Source of the DNA: Rhizobiaceae bacterium
GTDB taxonomy: Bacteria; Pseudomonadota; Alphaproteobacteria; Rhizobiales; Rhizobiaceae
DNA: 32,774 nt
Reading direction: 5' to 3'
NCBI GenBank assembly: GCA_016763155.1
Contig: JAESUH010000187.1
Coordinates: 1-32,774 of the forward strand
Shown: positions 18,771 to 30,000 of the stretch, piece after piece
How the letters are laid out: every line of letters begins with the position of its first letter
Position numbering within the stretch: the stretch's first letter is position 1
Translations under genes and position numbers: made by a program
The notes under the pieces: generated by a model
Databases searched by the model: none
Told to the model about the DNA's origin: nothing
Seen by the model: the letters and a program-made list of their open reading frames with translations, nothing else

Positions 18771-19361
18771 ATGACGCAAAATCTGGTTGGATATTTTGGC
18801 TTTGGTTCGCTGGTAAACACCGCAACCCTACGCACAAACTATGTGGATACCATTCCCGTAGTCCTGAATGGTTGGCGGCGCCACTGGCAGGGGCGCCCGG
18901 GTATTGATGATCCTGAAATTGCTCTTCTCAGCATCCACCGCCATGAACAGAGCAAATTGCACGGCCTCCTTGTGGTTGATAATCTGGACAATCTGAAAAA
19001 GGTCGACGAGCGCGAAGAGGGCTATCAGCGGATACGCCTTAGCAGTGATGATCTTGCGATTGCTACTGGAACCCGGGAACTGCCGGAGGCCTTATATGTC
19101 TATGTGGCAAACCCGGCCCGTGAACCAGATTCCCGCCCACCCTTGTTGCAGAGTTATCTGGATGCGGTGATGCAGGGATATTTGCACCAATTCGGCGCCA
19201 GTGGCCTATCGCATTTCATTGAAACGACCATCGGATTTGACCGCGAAATCATTAAAGATCGTCATCAACCACAATATCCAAGAGCAATCATACTGGAAAA
19301 AAACCATGCTGATTTGTTCGATGATACATTGAGCGGTGCGGGGGTAATGTTTTCGGGGTAA
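18771..19361 (+). CDS. gamma-glutamylcyclotransferase-family protein
   Basis: VGYFGFGSLVN, GLLVVDNLDNLKKVDEREEGYQRIRL motifs of the GGCT/AIG2 fold. Confidence 0.8.
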   Translation: MTQNLVGYFGFGSLVNTATLRTNYVDTIPVVLNGWRRHWQGRPGIDDPEIALLSIHRHEQSKLHGLLVVDNLDNLKKVDEREEGYQRIRLSSDDLAIATGTRELPEALYVYVANPAREPDSRPPLLQSYLDAVMQGYLHQFGASGLSHFIETTIGFDREIIKDRHQPQYPRAIILEKNHADLFDDTLSGAGVMFSG

Positions 19362-19496
19362 ATGTTTCACTTATACCTTTAACCCTCAGATATCTTTTTT
19401 GTGGCAAATCCCGATTAATCTCTCTATACCTGCGGAACCAATTTTCAGGCAAATGCCTTCAAAATGTAATGCAGTATTCAAGGTAGGAAAACTAAA

Positions 19497-20876
19497 ATGG
19501 CAAATAACTGGCAGCCGGACTCCTGGAGAAATAAACCAATTATCCAGGTCCCAGAATATCCCGATCAAGCCGCATTGAAAACGGTTGAAGATCGGCTAAG
19601 CAGCTATCCGCCATTGGTTTTTGCCGGTGAAGCACGCGCACTTAAGAGCCATTTGGCCGAAGTGTCCAAAGGCAATGCGTTCCTGCTTCAGGGCGGAGAT
19701 TGCGCTGAGAGTTTTGCTGAACATGGTGCCGATAATATTCGCGATTTCTTCCGTGTGTTTTTGCAAATGTCTGTGGTTCTCACCTATGCAGCCGCTAAAC
19801 CGATTGTAAAAGTGGGTCGTATTGCTGGCCAGTTTGCTAAACCGCGTTCTTCTGATGTGGAAACACAGGGTGATGTTGTTCTGCCGAGTTACCGCGGCGA
19901 TATCATCAATGGTTCTGAATTTACTCCTGAATCTCGTATCCCTGATCCTGAACGTCAGATCATGGCTTACCGTCAATCTGCCGCAACGCTTAATTTGTTG
20001 CGCGCTCTTGCCCAAGGCGGCTATGCCAACCTTGAACATGTGCAACAGTGGACGCTGGATTTTGTCAAAGATGGCCCGCAAATGCAGCGTTATGCTGATC
20101 TTGCTGATCGACTGGGCGAAACCCTGCGCTTCATGAAAGCGATTGGCATTGACCCGGATACTCACCATCGCCTGCGCGAAACGGAAATGTATACCTGTCA
20201 CGAAGCCTTGTTGCTTGGTTATGAAGAGGCCCTGACACGGGTGGATTCAACCAGTGGCGATTATTACGCGACTTCCGGCCATATGGTATGGATCGGTGAT
20301 CGCACCAGACAGGCCGATCATGCCCATGTGGAATATTGCCGTGGCATTAAAAACCCTATCGGGTTCAAATGTGGCCCATCAACTACGCCGGATGGCATGT
20401 TGGAATTGATTGATATTCTCAACCCATCCAATGAGGCTGGTCGTATTACACTGATTACCCGGTTTGGCCATGAAAATGTGGGCGAGCATTTGCCAGCATT
20501 GATCCGTGCTGTCGAGCGTGAAGGTAAATCAGTCGTTTGGTCTTGTGACCCAATGCATGGCAATACAATTTCAGCGGGTGGTTATAAGACCCGGCCGTTT
20601 GATTTCGTATTGAAAGAAGTGCAGAACTTCTTCGCTATCCATCGTTCAGAAGGCACCTATCCTGGTGGTGTGCATTTTGAAATGACTGGCAAGGACGTCA
20701 CTGAATGTACTGGCGGTGCACGTGCTGTGACCGAGGCGGATTTAGGTTCTCGTTATCACACCCATTGCGACCCTCGTTTGAACGCCAGCCAATCGCTGGA
20801 ACTTGCGTTCCTGTTGGCTGAATTGTTGCAGGAAGATCGCAGCGCATCAAATGAGAAAATTTCTGCCTCTGCCTGA
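19497..20876 (+). CDS. class II 3-deoxy-7-phosphoheptulonate (DAHP) synthase
   Basis: [56 protein letters not shown]. Confidence 0.96.
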   Translation: MANNWQPDSWRNKPIIQVPEYPDQAALKTVEDRLSSYPPLVFAGEARALKSHLAEVSKGNAFLLQGGDCAESFAEHGADNIRDFFRVFLQMSVVLTYAAAKPIVKVGRIAGQFAKPRSSDVETQGDVVLPSYRGDIINGSEFTPESRIPDPERQIMAYRQSAATLNLLRALAQGGYANLEHVQQWTLDFVKDGPQMQRYADLADRLGETLRFMKAIGIDPDTHHRLRETEMYTCHEALLLGYEEALTRVDSTSGDYYATSGHMVWIGDRTRQADHAHVEYCRGIKNPIGFKCGPSTTPDGMLELIDILNPSNEAGRITLITRFGHENVGEHLPALIRAVEREGKSVVWSCDPMHGNTISAGGYKTRPFDFVLKEVQNFFAIHRSEGTYPGGVHFEMTGKDVTECTGGARAVTEADLGSRYHTHCDPRLNASQSLELAFLLAELLQEDRSASNEKISASA

Positions 20877-20892
20877 TTTGGGAGAATGAAAA

Positions 20893-21270
20893 ATGGCTAA
20901 AGGTTCATGTCTTTGTGGTGGTGTAAACTATGAGGTAAATGGGCCTTTACGCCCAATCACCGTGTGTCATTGCACCCAGTGTCGCAAACAGACCGGGCAT
21001 TTTTATGCGGCAACGGCAACAGATGCTGATAACCTCGTCATTCACGGGGAAGAGAACCTGACATGGTTTCATGCTTCAAAAGATGCGGAGCGGGGTTTTT
21101 GCAAAACTTGCGGCTCAGCTCTGTTTTGGCGTCATTCAGCTGAGAAACATATTTCGATTCTTGCCGGTAGTCTGGATGGCGAGACTGGCTTGAAAATTGA
21201 AAAGCACATTTTTGTCGCAGACAAAGGTGATTATTACGAGATTGAAGATGATGCTCCACAGACGCCATAA
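20893..21270 (+). CDS. GFA-family (glutathione-dependent formaldehyde-activating-like) protein
   Basis: GSCLCGGVNYEV, VCHCTQCRKQTG, FCKTCGSALFW zinc motifs. Confidence 0.92.
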   Translation: MAKGSCLCGGVNYEVNGPLRPITVCHCTQCRKQTGHFYAATATDADNLVIHGEENLTWFHASKDAERGFCKTCGSALFWRHSAEKHISILAGSLDGETGLKIEKHIFVADKGDYYEIEDDAPQTP

Positions 21271-21436
21271 TCATTCTATCTCCGTGTAAAATATAGATTT
21301 TCTTTGCCGAATGTTTATTCTTTCGCATTATTATCTATTGAAATGATTTGAAATTTGAATTGAGTTTTCTGCCCCCGTTTTATCAGTTAGTTAGGGGACG
21401 AAAACAAGTATTGGATAGATTCCAAAGGGGAATGAG

Positions 21437-23263
21437 ATGTGTGGCATTGTTGGCATTGTTGGGAAGACGGCTGTAGCGCCACAATTGGTGGATGCGTTGA
21501 AGCGGCTTGAATACCGGGGCTATGATTCAGCCGGTGTGGCAACACTCACAAATGGTTCATTACAGCGTAGGCGTGCTAAAGGTAAGCTGGTTAATCTGGA
21601 AAGCCGTTTGAATGCAGAGCCTTTGGAAGGCACCACTGGCATCGGCCACACGCGTTGGGCTACCCATGGCGTTCCTAATGAAAACAATGCCCATCCCCAT
21701 TTTGCGGAAAATGTTGCACTTGTGCATAATGGCATTATTGAAAATTTTCGTGATCTGAAAGATGAACTTGTCGCTGAGGGATTTGTATTCTCCTCCGAAA
21801 CCGACACCGAAGTTGTTGCCCATCTTGTATCCAAATATTTGAAAGAGGGCGCCGATACGCTGGAAGCAGCGCATAAGGCCATTAACCGCCTTGAAGGTGC
21901 ATTTGCACTAGCAATCATGATCAAGGGGGCCGATGACATCATCATTGGCGCACGAAATGGTCCGCCTTTGGCAATCGGCCACGGTGATGGTGAAATGTAT
22001 TTGGGTTCAGATGCGATTGCGCTTGCCCCATTCACCAACCAGATTACCTATCTTGAAGATGGAGACTGGTGCGTAGTTCGTCATGAGGGTGTTGAAATTT
22101 TTGATGTTGATGGCAATCCGGTTGAACGGGTCAAGCAATTATCCGTCGGATCAAGCCTGATGGTTGATAAGGGCAATCACCGCCATTTCATGCAAAAGGA
22201 AATCTACGAACAAGCAGAAGTAGTTTCCCATACTTTTTCCCATTATTTGGATTTTGCTGAGTGCAAAACCCGCATTAATGAGGATTTGCCGTTTAATTTT
22301 GCTGATCTCGACCGTATCGCAATTTCCGCTTGTGGCACGGCTTATCTGGCGGGCATGGTTTCTAAATACTGGTTTGAGCGTTATGCGAGATTGCCGGTAG
22401 ATATCGATGTGGCATCGGAGTTTCGTTATCGCGAAATGCCTTTGGCGAAAAACGGGTTATCTCTGTTCATCTCACAGTCTGGTGAAACTGCTGATACACT
22501 TGCATCGCTTCGCTATTGTCAGGAGCAGGGCCAACATATTGGCAGTGTGGTCAATGTGCGGGAATCTACGATTGCGCGCGAATCTTCCATCGTGTTCCCG
22601 ACCCTTGCTGGGCCGGAAATCGGTGTTGCATCAACGAAGGCCTTTACCTGCCAATTGGCAACCCTTGCCTCTATCGCCATTGCCGCAGGTCGTGCGCGTG
22701 GTGTTTTATCCGAGGCGCAGGAAGTTCAACTGGTGCGTGATCTGACTGAAGCATCAAAATACATCAATCAGGCGCTCAAGCTTGAAAGCGAGATTGAAAA
22801 AGTTGCTCACGATTTAGCCAAAGTTCACAATGTCCTCTATTTGGGTCGTGACACTAACTATCCACTTGCCATGGAAGGCGCACTGAAACTCAAGGAAATT
22901 TCCTATATTCACGCTGAAGGTTATGCTGCTGGGGAACTAAAACACGGGCCAATCGCATTGATTGATGAAGATATGCCAGTGGTAGTGATTGCACCTTTTG
23001 ATCGCATATTTGAAAAAACTGTTTCCAACATGCAGGAAGTTGCTGCGCGTGGTGGGAGAATTATTTTGATCACCGATGAGCGTGGTGCGGCTGCATCTTC
23101 GGTTAATGCCGAACATACCATCGTTATGCCTGATATGCCTGAAATTTTGACCCCGATTGTCTATTCACTGCCTATCCAATTGCTGGCCTATCATACGGCT
23201 GTGATCATGGGTACTGATGTTGATCAACCGCGCAATCTGGCGAAATCTGTCACCGTTGAATAG
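21437..23263 (+). CDS. glmS: glutamine--fructose-6-phosphate aminotransferase
   Basis: MCGIVGIVG N-terminal nucleophile Cys, GHTRWATHG, SQSGETADTLASLR, C-terminal DQPRNLAKSVTVE. Confidence 0.98.
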   Translation: MCGIVGIVGKTAVAPQLVDALKRLEYRGYDSAGVATLTNGSLQRRRAKGKLVNLESRLNAEPLEGTTGIGHTRWATHGVPNENNAHPHFAENVALVHNGIIENFRDLKDELVAEGFVFSSETDTEVVAHLVSKYLKEGADTLEAAHKAINRLEGAFALAIMIKGADDIIIGARNGPPLAIGHGDGEMYLGSDAIALAPFTNQITYLEDGDWCVVRHEGVEIFDVDGNPVERVKQLSVGSSLMVDKGNHRHFMQKEIYEQAEVVSHTFSHYLDFAECKTRINEDLPFNFADLDRIAISACGTAYLAGMVSKYWFERYARLPVDIDVASEFRYREMPLAKNGLSLFISQSGETADTLASLRYCQEQGQHIGSVVNVRESTIARESSIVFPTLAGPEIGVASTKAFTCQLATLASIAIAAGRARGVLSEAQEVQLVRDLTEASKYINQALKLESEIEKVAHDLAKVHNVLYLGRDTNYPLAMEGALKLKEISYIHAEGYAAGELKHGPIALIDEDMPVVVIAPFDRIFEKTVSNMQEVAARGGRIILITDERGAAASSVNAEHTIVMPDMPEILTPIVYSLPIQLLAYHTAVIMGTDVDQPRNLAKSVTVE

Positions 23264-23285
23264 CCTGATTTCGCGGACTTGTTAG

Positions 23286-23690
23286 ATGCAATTCACCTGG
23301 CTTGAAGAAATTGAACAGACCCGCCTTCAGGAGCTTTTCGAATTCTACAAAGAAGAGTGGTGGACAAAAGAGCGTTCCTTTCAGCAGGTAGTTCAAATGC
23401 TGGAAGGCAGCGATGTGATTATCGGCTGTTGCTCTTCGGATAACAAACTTATCGGATTTGCCCGCGTTCTAACCGATTTTACCTTCAAGGCGATGATCTT
23501 TGATGTGATCGTTCGTGAAGAGTTTCGTGGAAACCAGATTGGTTCTGCAATTATCAATCATATCTTCTCGCTGGATATTCTCAAGGACGTAACCAGCTTT
23601 GAACTGTATTGTCCCGACAGGCTAACGCCGTTTTATGAAAAACTGGGCTTTAACAAGGGCAGTGCAAACATATTATTCAAGGAACGGTAG
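23286..23690 (+). CDS. GNAT-family N-acetyltransferase
   Basis: IGFARVLTDFTFKAMIFDVIVREEFRGNQIGSAII GNAT core. Confidence 0.85.
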   Translation: MQFTWLEEIEQTRLQELFEFYKEEWWTKERSFQQVVQMLEGSDVIIGCCSSDNKLIGFARVLTDFTFKAMIFDVIVREEFRGNQIGSAIINHIFSLDILKDVTSFELYCPDRLTPFYEKLGFNKGSANILFKER

Positions 23691-23756
23691 TGGCATTGGG
23701 CGGATGTTAGACGTCCATACAATTCTTTTCGTCAGTATTGCCACAAAACGGTTTTA

Positions 23757-24482
23757 ATGTTGCGCCAACACCTTATATGTGTTGCTGAACAACAAATATG
23801 GGGTCAGAATTTGCCAAATAGCGTACAGGTAAAAGTTGGTGTGGTTGGCCGTCTTCGGAATTATTTCCTGACGGGACTGATCATTACTGCACCGGTGGCA
23901 ATCACCATCTATTTGACATGGACGCTAATCGGCTGGGTCGATGGCTGGGTCGAACCCTATATTCCTGCAGCTTACAATCCGAGCACATATTTGCCGTTTG
24001 ATGTTCCTGGCTTTGGCTTGGTTGTTGCTGTTTTTCTCATCATCATCATCGGCTTCCTAACTGCAAACTTTATCGGCAGAACCATATTGGGTTATGGCGA
24101 GCGGTTGCTTAACCGTATGCCGCTGGTGCGCACGATCTATTCAGGCCTAAAACAGATATTTGAGACGGTGCTCTCGGATACTACAAAATCATTTCAAACA
24201 GCAGCTATTGTCGAATATCCGCGCAAAGGGCTTTTCGCCCTATGTTTCGTCGCGACAGACACTAAGGGCGAGGTTGAGGTGAAAATGAATGCCTTGGGGT
24301 ATGAAACCGTTAGCGTGTTTTTGCCAACTACTCCTAATCCTACTTCGGGGTTTTTATTATTCGTGCCGAAGCAAGACCTGACAGTTCTTGATATGAGCGT
24401 TGAAGATGCGGCGAAACTGGTGATTTCTGCAGGTCTGGTGACCCCGGATGAACTGGCGGAAAAAGCCAAGAAAAAAACCTAG
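23757..24482 (+). CDS. DUF502 membrane protein
   Basis: LRNYFLTGLIITAPVAITIYLTW, PGFGLVVAVFLIIIIGFLTANFIGR, PLVRTIYSGLKQIFETVL; start uncertain. Confidence 0.88.
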   Translation: MLRQHLICVAEQQIWGQNLPNSVQVKVGVVGRLRNYFLTGLIITAPVAITIYLTWTLIGWVDGWVEPYIPAAYNPSTYLPFDVPGFGLVVAVFLIIIIGFLTANFIGRTILGYGERLLNRMPLVRTIYSGLKQIFETVLSDTTKSFQTAAIVEYPRKGLFALCFVATDTKGEVEVKMNALGYETVSVFLPTTPNPTSGFLLFVPKQDLTVLDMSVEDAAKLVISAGLVTPDELAEKAKKKT

Positions 24483-24545
24483 AGCGTTTCATTTTACGCA
24501 CTCCTTATCCGAAAACCGGCCGTCAGTATTCGGGAAGTGCTTTAG
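24479..24545. repeat. palindromic intergenic repeat resembling rhizobial/Brucella dispersed repeats
   Basis: CTAGAGC...GCTTTAG ends; nested arms GCACT/AGTGC (24498-24502 / 24536-24540) and CCGAA/TTCGG (24509-24513 / 24529-24533); CCGAAAACCGG...TTCGGGA core. Confidence 0.6.
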
Positions 24546-26650
24546 CCCGCTCGCAGCAGCCTGATTGCATCATCCTGCCCAAATAGGTAAAGTAAAAGCC
24601 GCAGCGCTTCGCCCTGTTCTTTTTCCAGATTTGGGTTGGTTTCGACTATCAACCGCGATTGATCTCTCGCCATTTCCAGAATGTCACCGTGAAATTCTAT
24701 TTCAGCCAAATTAAATCCGGGCATGCCTGATTGACGTGTGCCCAGCACTTCTCCTTCACCGCGTAATTTTAAATCTTCTTCTGCGATGCGAAACCCGTCT
24801 TCGGTTTCGCGCATGATATTCAACCGTGCTTTGGCGACTTCGCCAAGCGGGCCTTTATATAACAAAACACAACTGGACGCTTTATCGCCACGTCCAACCC
24901 GCCCGCGCAGCTGATGCATCTGGGCCAGACCGAAGCGTTCGGCGTGTTCAATCACAATGATTGTTGCATCGGGCACATCTACGCCCACTTCAATCACTGT
25001 GGTTGCCACCAGAATTTTCGTGGTGCCATCACTGAAATCCTGCATTGCCGCTGATTTTTCATCTGAACTCATGCGCCCATGAACGAGGCCAATGCCACTG
25101 CCAAATTGTTGCACCAAAGTTTCGTAGCGATCTTGTGCGGCGGTAAGTGGCAATTCTTCGCTTTCTTCCACTAGCGGACATATCCAATAGACTTTCTGTC
25201 CGGTTTTTACGGCGGTGCCGATACGCTCAATCAGAGCAGACAATCGCTCCAGCGGAAGCGCATTGGTTTGAATTGGAAGTCTGCCCGGAGGTTTCTCATC
25301 AAGCTGGGAGACATCCATGTCGCCAAAATAGGTGAGAACCAATGTGCGAGGAATTGGCGTAGCGGTCATTACCAAAATATCGACAGCTTCGCCCTTTTCT
25401 CCCAGAGCCAAACGTTGATGCACACCAAACCGGTGTTGCTCATCAATAATGGCAATTCGCAAATCATCGAACTTTACCGCATCCTGAAACAGGGCATGGG
25501 TGCCAATGATGATGCGTGTTTCGCCGGATGCAAGGCGTCCATAGATTTCCCGGCGTGAAACTCCCTTGTCCTTACCACTCAACACTTCAATAGAAATGCC
25601 GATCTCAGCACAAAGGGGGGCAAGGGTTGAATAATGTTGGCGTGCCAAAATTTCGGTAGGCACCATAATTGCCCCTTGGCCACCGGTTTCAATGGCGTTC
25701 AGAATTGCCAGCAACGCAACCACAGTTTTGCCGGAACCCACATCTCCCTGTAATAGGCGCAACATGCGTTCGGGCTTGGCCAGATCGCCGGTGATTTCTT
25801 TGAGTGAACGTTCCTGAGCGCCAGTCAATGTATAGGGCAGGTGAGTGCGCAGCTTGGCAGATAATTCTCCGCTGCCTGTACGCGCTTTACCGTGTAGTTT
25901 CTTCATTTTTGCTCGCATTAATGCGAGTGCCAATTGACCAGCCAAAAATTCATCCATCGCCAGACGTCGTCTTGACGGACTTTGTGGCGCTATATCCACT
26001 CCGTCGCTGGGGTGATGCACAAGTTCCAGAGACTGTTTGAAGCTTGGCCAATCTTCACGCACCATCAAATTTGCATCTATCCATTCATCAAATTCGGGTA
26101 ACATCCCAACGGTACGATGGATTGATCGCATTAATATCTTGGCAGATAGCCCAGCGGTGTTGCCGTAAATCGGTTCGACCAGAGGCATATCGGCAAATTC
26201 GGCTTCGCTCACCACATGGTCCGGGTGCGCCATGGTCGGATTGTCGTTGTACCACTCCATCTTGCCACTCACATAGCGCATCTCGCCAATTGGCAGTGCT
26301 TTTTCAATCCACGCCTGATGGGCGTGAAAGAATACCAGGGTCATGGTCGCACTATCGTCATGGACCTGAACCCGGTACGGAACGCGGCGGTTGCCACGCG
26401 GTGGCGGACTGTGGCTATCAACCCACACTTTCATGGTGACAATTGCTCCCTCAATGGCATCTGCAATCGCTGGCTGTTGACGACGATCAATGATTGAATG
26501 GGGAATATGAAACAACAAATCCACTAATCGCGCGGCATCTGCTTTCTCATTGCCAAAAAACAGACGATTAAGTGCCTTCTCCAACTTGGGGCCAATGCCT
26601 GCAAGGGAGGATACGGGAGCAAATAACGGATCAAGAATGGTTGGGCGCAT
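24542..26650 (-). CDS. recG: ATP-dependent DNA helicase RecG
   Basis: LLQGDVGSGKTVVALLA, IIDEQHRFGVHQR, MTATPIPRTL, QLRGRVGRG. Confidence 0.98.
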   Translation of the reverse strand: MRPTILDPLFAPVSSLAGIGPKLEKALNRLFFGNEKADAARLVDLLFHIPHSIIDRRQQPAIADAIEGAIVTMKVWVDSHSPPPRGNRRVPYRVQVHDDSATMTLVFFHAHQAWIEKALPIGEMRYVSGKMEWYNDNPTMAHPDHVVSEAEFADMPLVEPIYGNTAGLSAKILMRSIHRTVGMLPEFDEWIDANLMVREDWPSFKQSLELVHHPSDGVDIAPQSPSRRRLAMDEFLAGQLALALMRAKMKKLHGKARTGSGELSAKLRTHLPYTLTGAQERSLKEITGDLAKPERMLRLLQGDVGSGKTVVALLAILNAIETGGQGAIMVPTEILARQHYSTLAPLCAEIGISIEVLSGKDKGVSRREIYGRLASGETRIIIGTHALFQDAVKFDDLRIAIIDEQHRFGVHQRLALGEKGEAVDILVMTATPIPRTLVLTYFGDMDVSQLDEKPPGRLPIQTNALPLERLSALIERIGTAVKTGQKVYWICPLVEESEELPLTAAQDRYETLVQQFGSGIGLVHGRMSSDEKSAAMQDFSDGTTKILVATTVIEVGVDVPDATIIVIEHAERFGLAQMHQLRGRVGRGDKASSCVLLYKGPLGEVAKARLNIMRETEDGFRIAEEDLKLRGEGEVLGTRQSGMPGFNLAEIEFHGDILEMARDQSRLIVETNPNLEKEQGEALRLLLYLFGQDDAIRLLRAG

Positions 26651-26784
26651 GATAATTTTTTGCCAGATTGAGTGCGCTGCGTCTAGGCCATGAACTCATA
26701 AACAGGGTCAAACTGCAAACTAGGGTTTGCAGAGGTTTGAAAATAGTGTTCAAGAAGCAACAAACTAATTTGGAAAACTGTCAA

Positions 26785-27042
26785 ATGGATGCCAGACGCA
26801 AGCAGCTGCTATATCGAGCCAATCATCGTGGAATCAAAGAAATGGATATTCTGCTGGGTGGGTTTGCAAGCGCCAATTTGGGCGATTTAAGCGAAGCGGA
26901 AGTTGATACATTTGAGGCAATTGCCGAACATCCCGACCGGGATTTGCTAACTTGGTTTACCGGCGAAGTTAAAACGCCAGATGATGTGGCCGGTGCAATG
27001 TTTGACCGTATATTGGCTTTTCAGGCAGCAAGTGTGAAGTAA
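26785..27042 (+). CDS. sdhE: SdhE/YgfY-family FAD assembly factor
   Basis: RRKQLLYRANHRGIKEMDILLGGFA (RGxxE motif); ATG at 26785 preferred over 26668. Confidence 0.92.
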   Translation: MDARRKQLLYRANHRGIKEMDILLGGFASANLGDLSEAEVDTFEAIAEHPDRDLLTWFTGEVKTPDDVAGAMFDRILAFQAASVK

Positions 27043-27047
27043 TCAAA

Positions 27048-30000
27048 ATGTTGGAATTTCAACAATTAACCTCAGTCTTTGAAGAAGACCTGCCAACGAC
27101 GATAACCGGCGTGCCTGAAGGATTTGAAGGGCTGGCGTTGGCAAGGCTTGCAGCCCTTGCGGCTGAGAGTGGCAAGGCGTTAGCCTTTGTGGCCAATGAT
27201 CATTTACAACTGAATTCAATTTCCGAAACCCTGGGGTTTTATGCGCCCTGGCTTGAGGTGATTGAGGTTCCCGCATGGGATTGTCTGCCTTATGACCGGG
27301 TCTCCCCAAGTGGCGAGATTGTTGCCAAACGGGTGGATGCTCTTAGCCGGATTGCAGCGCTTGGAAAAGTCGAAAAACCACTGCTGATCCTAACTACCGC
27401 TAATGCACTGGTACAACGCAATGTAACAGCCGAGCGGATGGTCGATCAGGTGACCTATATGGCGCCGGGCAACCGCGTAAATATGGATAGGCTGGTCGAA
27501 TGGCTGGCCGGGAATGGATTTGAGCGGGTTCCTGCGGTTCGTGATCGTGGCGAATTTGCTGTGCGTGGCGGTATTCTGGATTTCTTTGCGCCTGGAACTG
27601 AAGAACCTGTCAGACTGGATTTCTTCGGCGATACGCTGGAATCCATTCGCAGTTTCGATGCAGCCAGTCAGCGCACCACAAGCCAGCTCAAAAACCTAAC
27701 CATCGCTCCCATGAGTGAAATTGTCTTTGGTGAAGAAGAAATTCGTCGCTTCCGCACCAATTATTTATCCCTGTTCGGGGCGGCAAACCGTGATGACGCA
27801 TTATATGTGGCAATCAGCGAGGGGCGGCGATTTGCAGGGATGGAGCATTGGATGCCTCTGTTCTACGAGGAGTTGGACAGCCTGTTTGATTATTTCAAAC
27901 AATGTCATATTGCCATCGGCCATAATGTAATGGAGGCGGTGCATGAGCGGCTTGATCAAATCAAAGATCACTATCAGGCACGCTTAGATGTGATCGATGG
28001 TAAAATGGATGGGGGAACTCCCTATAAGCCAATTGAACCGACTAGCCTTTATCTTGCTGAAAACGAAATCAAGCAGGGGCTGGATGACGCTGTTGCAAGC
28101 ATTCTTTCTCCGTTTAATACCATTGAAACCAGCCAGACCAGAGTGGTCTCACTTGGTGGCAAACAATCGCGTAATTTCTCCGTAGAACGTTCAACGGGCG
28201 CTAATGTATTTGAAGCGGTGACAAGTTTTGCCGCCGAAGAGCGCGGCCTTGGCAAAAAGGTAGTGATTGCTTGCTGGAGCACCGGATCACGTGAGCGGCT
28301 ATCCAATGTTTTGGCCGAGCACGGCATGGGTAATATTGTTCAGATTGAAGGTTTCGGCGCGCTCGAATCCTTGGGCAAGGGCAAAACCGCCTTGGCGACC
28401 ATGCCGATGGAACACGGGTTTTCCACGGATGAAATAAGCGTAATTGCAGAACAGGATATTCTCGGCGACCGATTGGTGAGGCGCACCAAACGCAAAAAGG
28501 GCAGCGACGTCATTTCTGAGGCCGCAAGTCTGGGTGAGGGCGATATCGTGGTTCATGTGGATCATGGCATTGCACGCTTTATCGGGCTGAAAACAATCGA
28601 AGCCATGGGTGCGCCCCATGATTGTCTGGAATTGCATTATGCAGGCGAAGACAAATTGTTTCTGCCAGTTGAAAACATTGAATTACTATCCAGGTTTGGC
28701 AATGCTGATAGCGAAGTTCAGCTTGATCGTCTGGGCGGTGCCGCATGGCAGGCACGCAAGGCCAAGCTGAAGAAAAACATTCTTGAGATGGCAGACCAGC
28801 TAATCAAGATTGCAGCTGAACGTGCCTTGAGAACCGCCGAACGGTTTGTTGCTACAGAAGGTGTCTACGACGAGTTTGTCACCCGCTTTCCCTATGATGA
28901 AACGGAAGATCAACAAAGCGCCATTGATGACGTGCTCGATGATCTGGCTTCCGGCACACCGATGGATAGGCTGGTTTGCGGGGATGTTGGTTTTGGTAAA
29001 ACCGAAGTTGCCTTGCGTGCGGCCTTTGTTGCGGCCATGGCAGGGCGTCAGGTGGCCATTGTCGTGCCTACAACCCTTCTTGCCCGCCAGCATTATAAAA
29101 CCTTCTCCGACCGCCTTCGTGGGTTGCCACTGAAAATTGCCCATGCCTCGCGTCTGGTAGGCAGCAAGGAACTTGCGGCAGCACGAGCTGGTGTTGAAGA
29201 CGGCACTGTTGATGTGGTGATTGGCACCCATGCACTGTTGAGCAATTCCATCAAATTCAAGCGACTTGGCCTTTTGGTGATTGATGAAGAGCAGCGCTTT
29301 GGTGTGAAGCACAAGGAACGGCTGAAAGAACTTCGTTCGGACGTGCATGTGCTTACCCTTTCTGCAACGCCAATTCCGCGTACACTGCAACTGGCCCTGA
29401 CGGGGGTTCGTGAACTATCGCTGATAACCACAGCTCCGGTAGATCGTATGGCTGTTCGAACCTTCATTTCTCCCTTTGATGGTCTTGTGGTGCGTGAAGC
29501 ATTGCTTCGCGAGCGCTATCGTGGCGGCCAGAGTTTTTATGTTTGCCCAAGGGTCGATGATCTGGCTGAACGAAAAGCGTTTCTTGACGAACACGTTCCA
29601 GAGTTAAAAGTTGCCATAGCCCATGGCCAGATGCCGCCGGGCGAACTCGACGATGTGATGAACGCGTTTTACGATGGTAAATATGACGTTTTGTTATCCA
29701 CTACCATTGTGGAATCCGGGTTGGATATTCCAACCGCCAATACTCTGATTGTGCATCGGGCAGATATGTTTGGTCTGGCGCAGCTTTATCAATTGCGGGG
29801 CCGGGTAGGGCGTTCCAAGGCTCGTGCTTATGCCCTTTTCACTTTGCCGGTGAACCGGGTTCTAACCAAAACAGCAGAACGTCGTTTGAAGGTTTTGCAA
29901 TCGCTTGATAGTCTTGGTGCCGGGTTTGAATTGGCGAGCCACGATCTTGATATTCGCGGATCCGGCAATTTGCTCGGAGAAGAGCAATCCGGACAAATCA

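Noticed and set aside
19596-20201. 201-aa minus-strand ORF antisense to DAHP synthase
   Set aside because: Lies entirely within a confidently assigned gene; composition looks like a shadow ORF with no recognisable domain.
21271-21436. Possible glmS ribozyme/riboswitch upstream of glmS
   Set aside because: No recognisable ribozyme core; that class is characteristic of Firmicutes, and the leader here is AT-rich and unstructured by eye.
28800-29390. 196-aa minus-strand ORF antisense to mfd
   Set aside because: Shadow ORF opposite the conserved helicase domain; no recognisable family.
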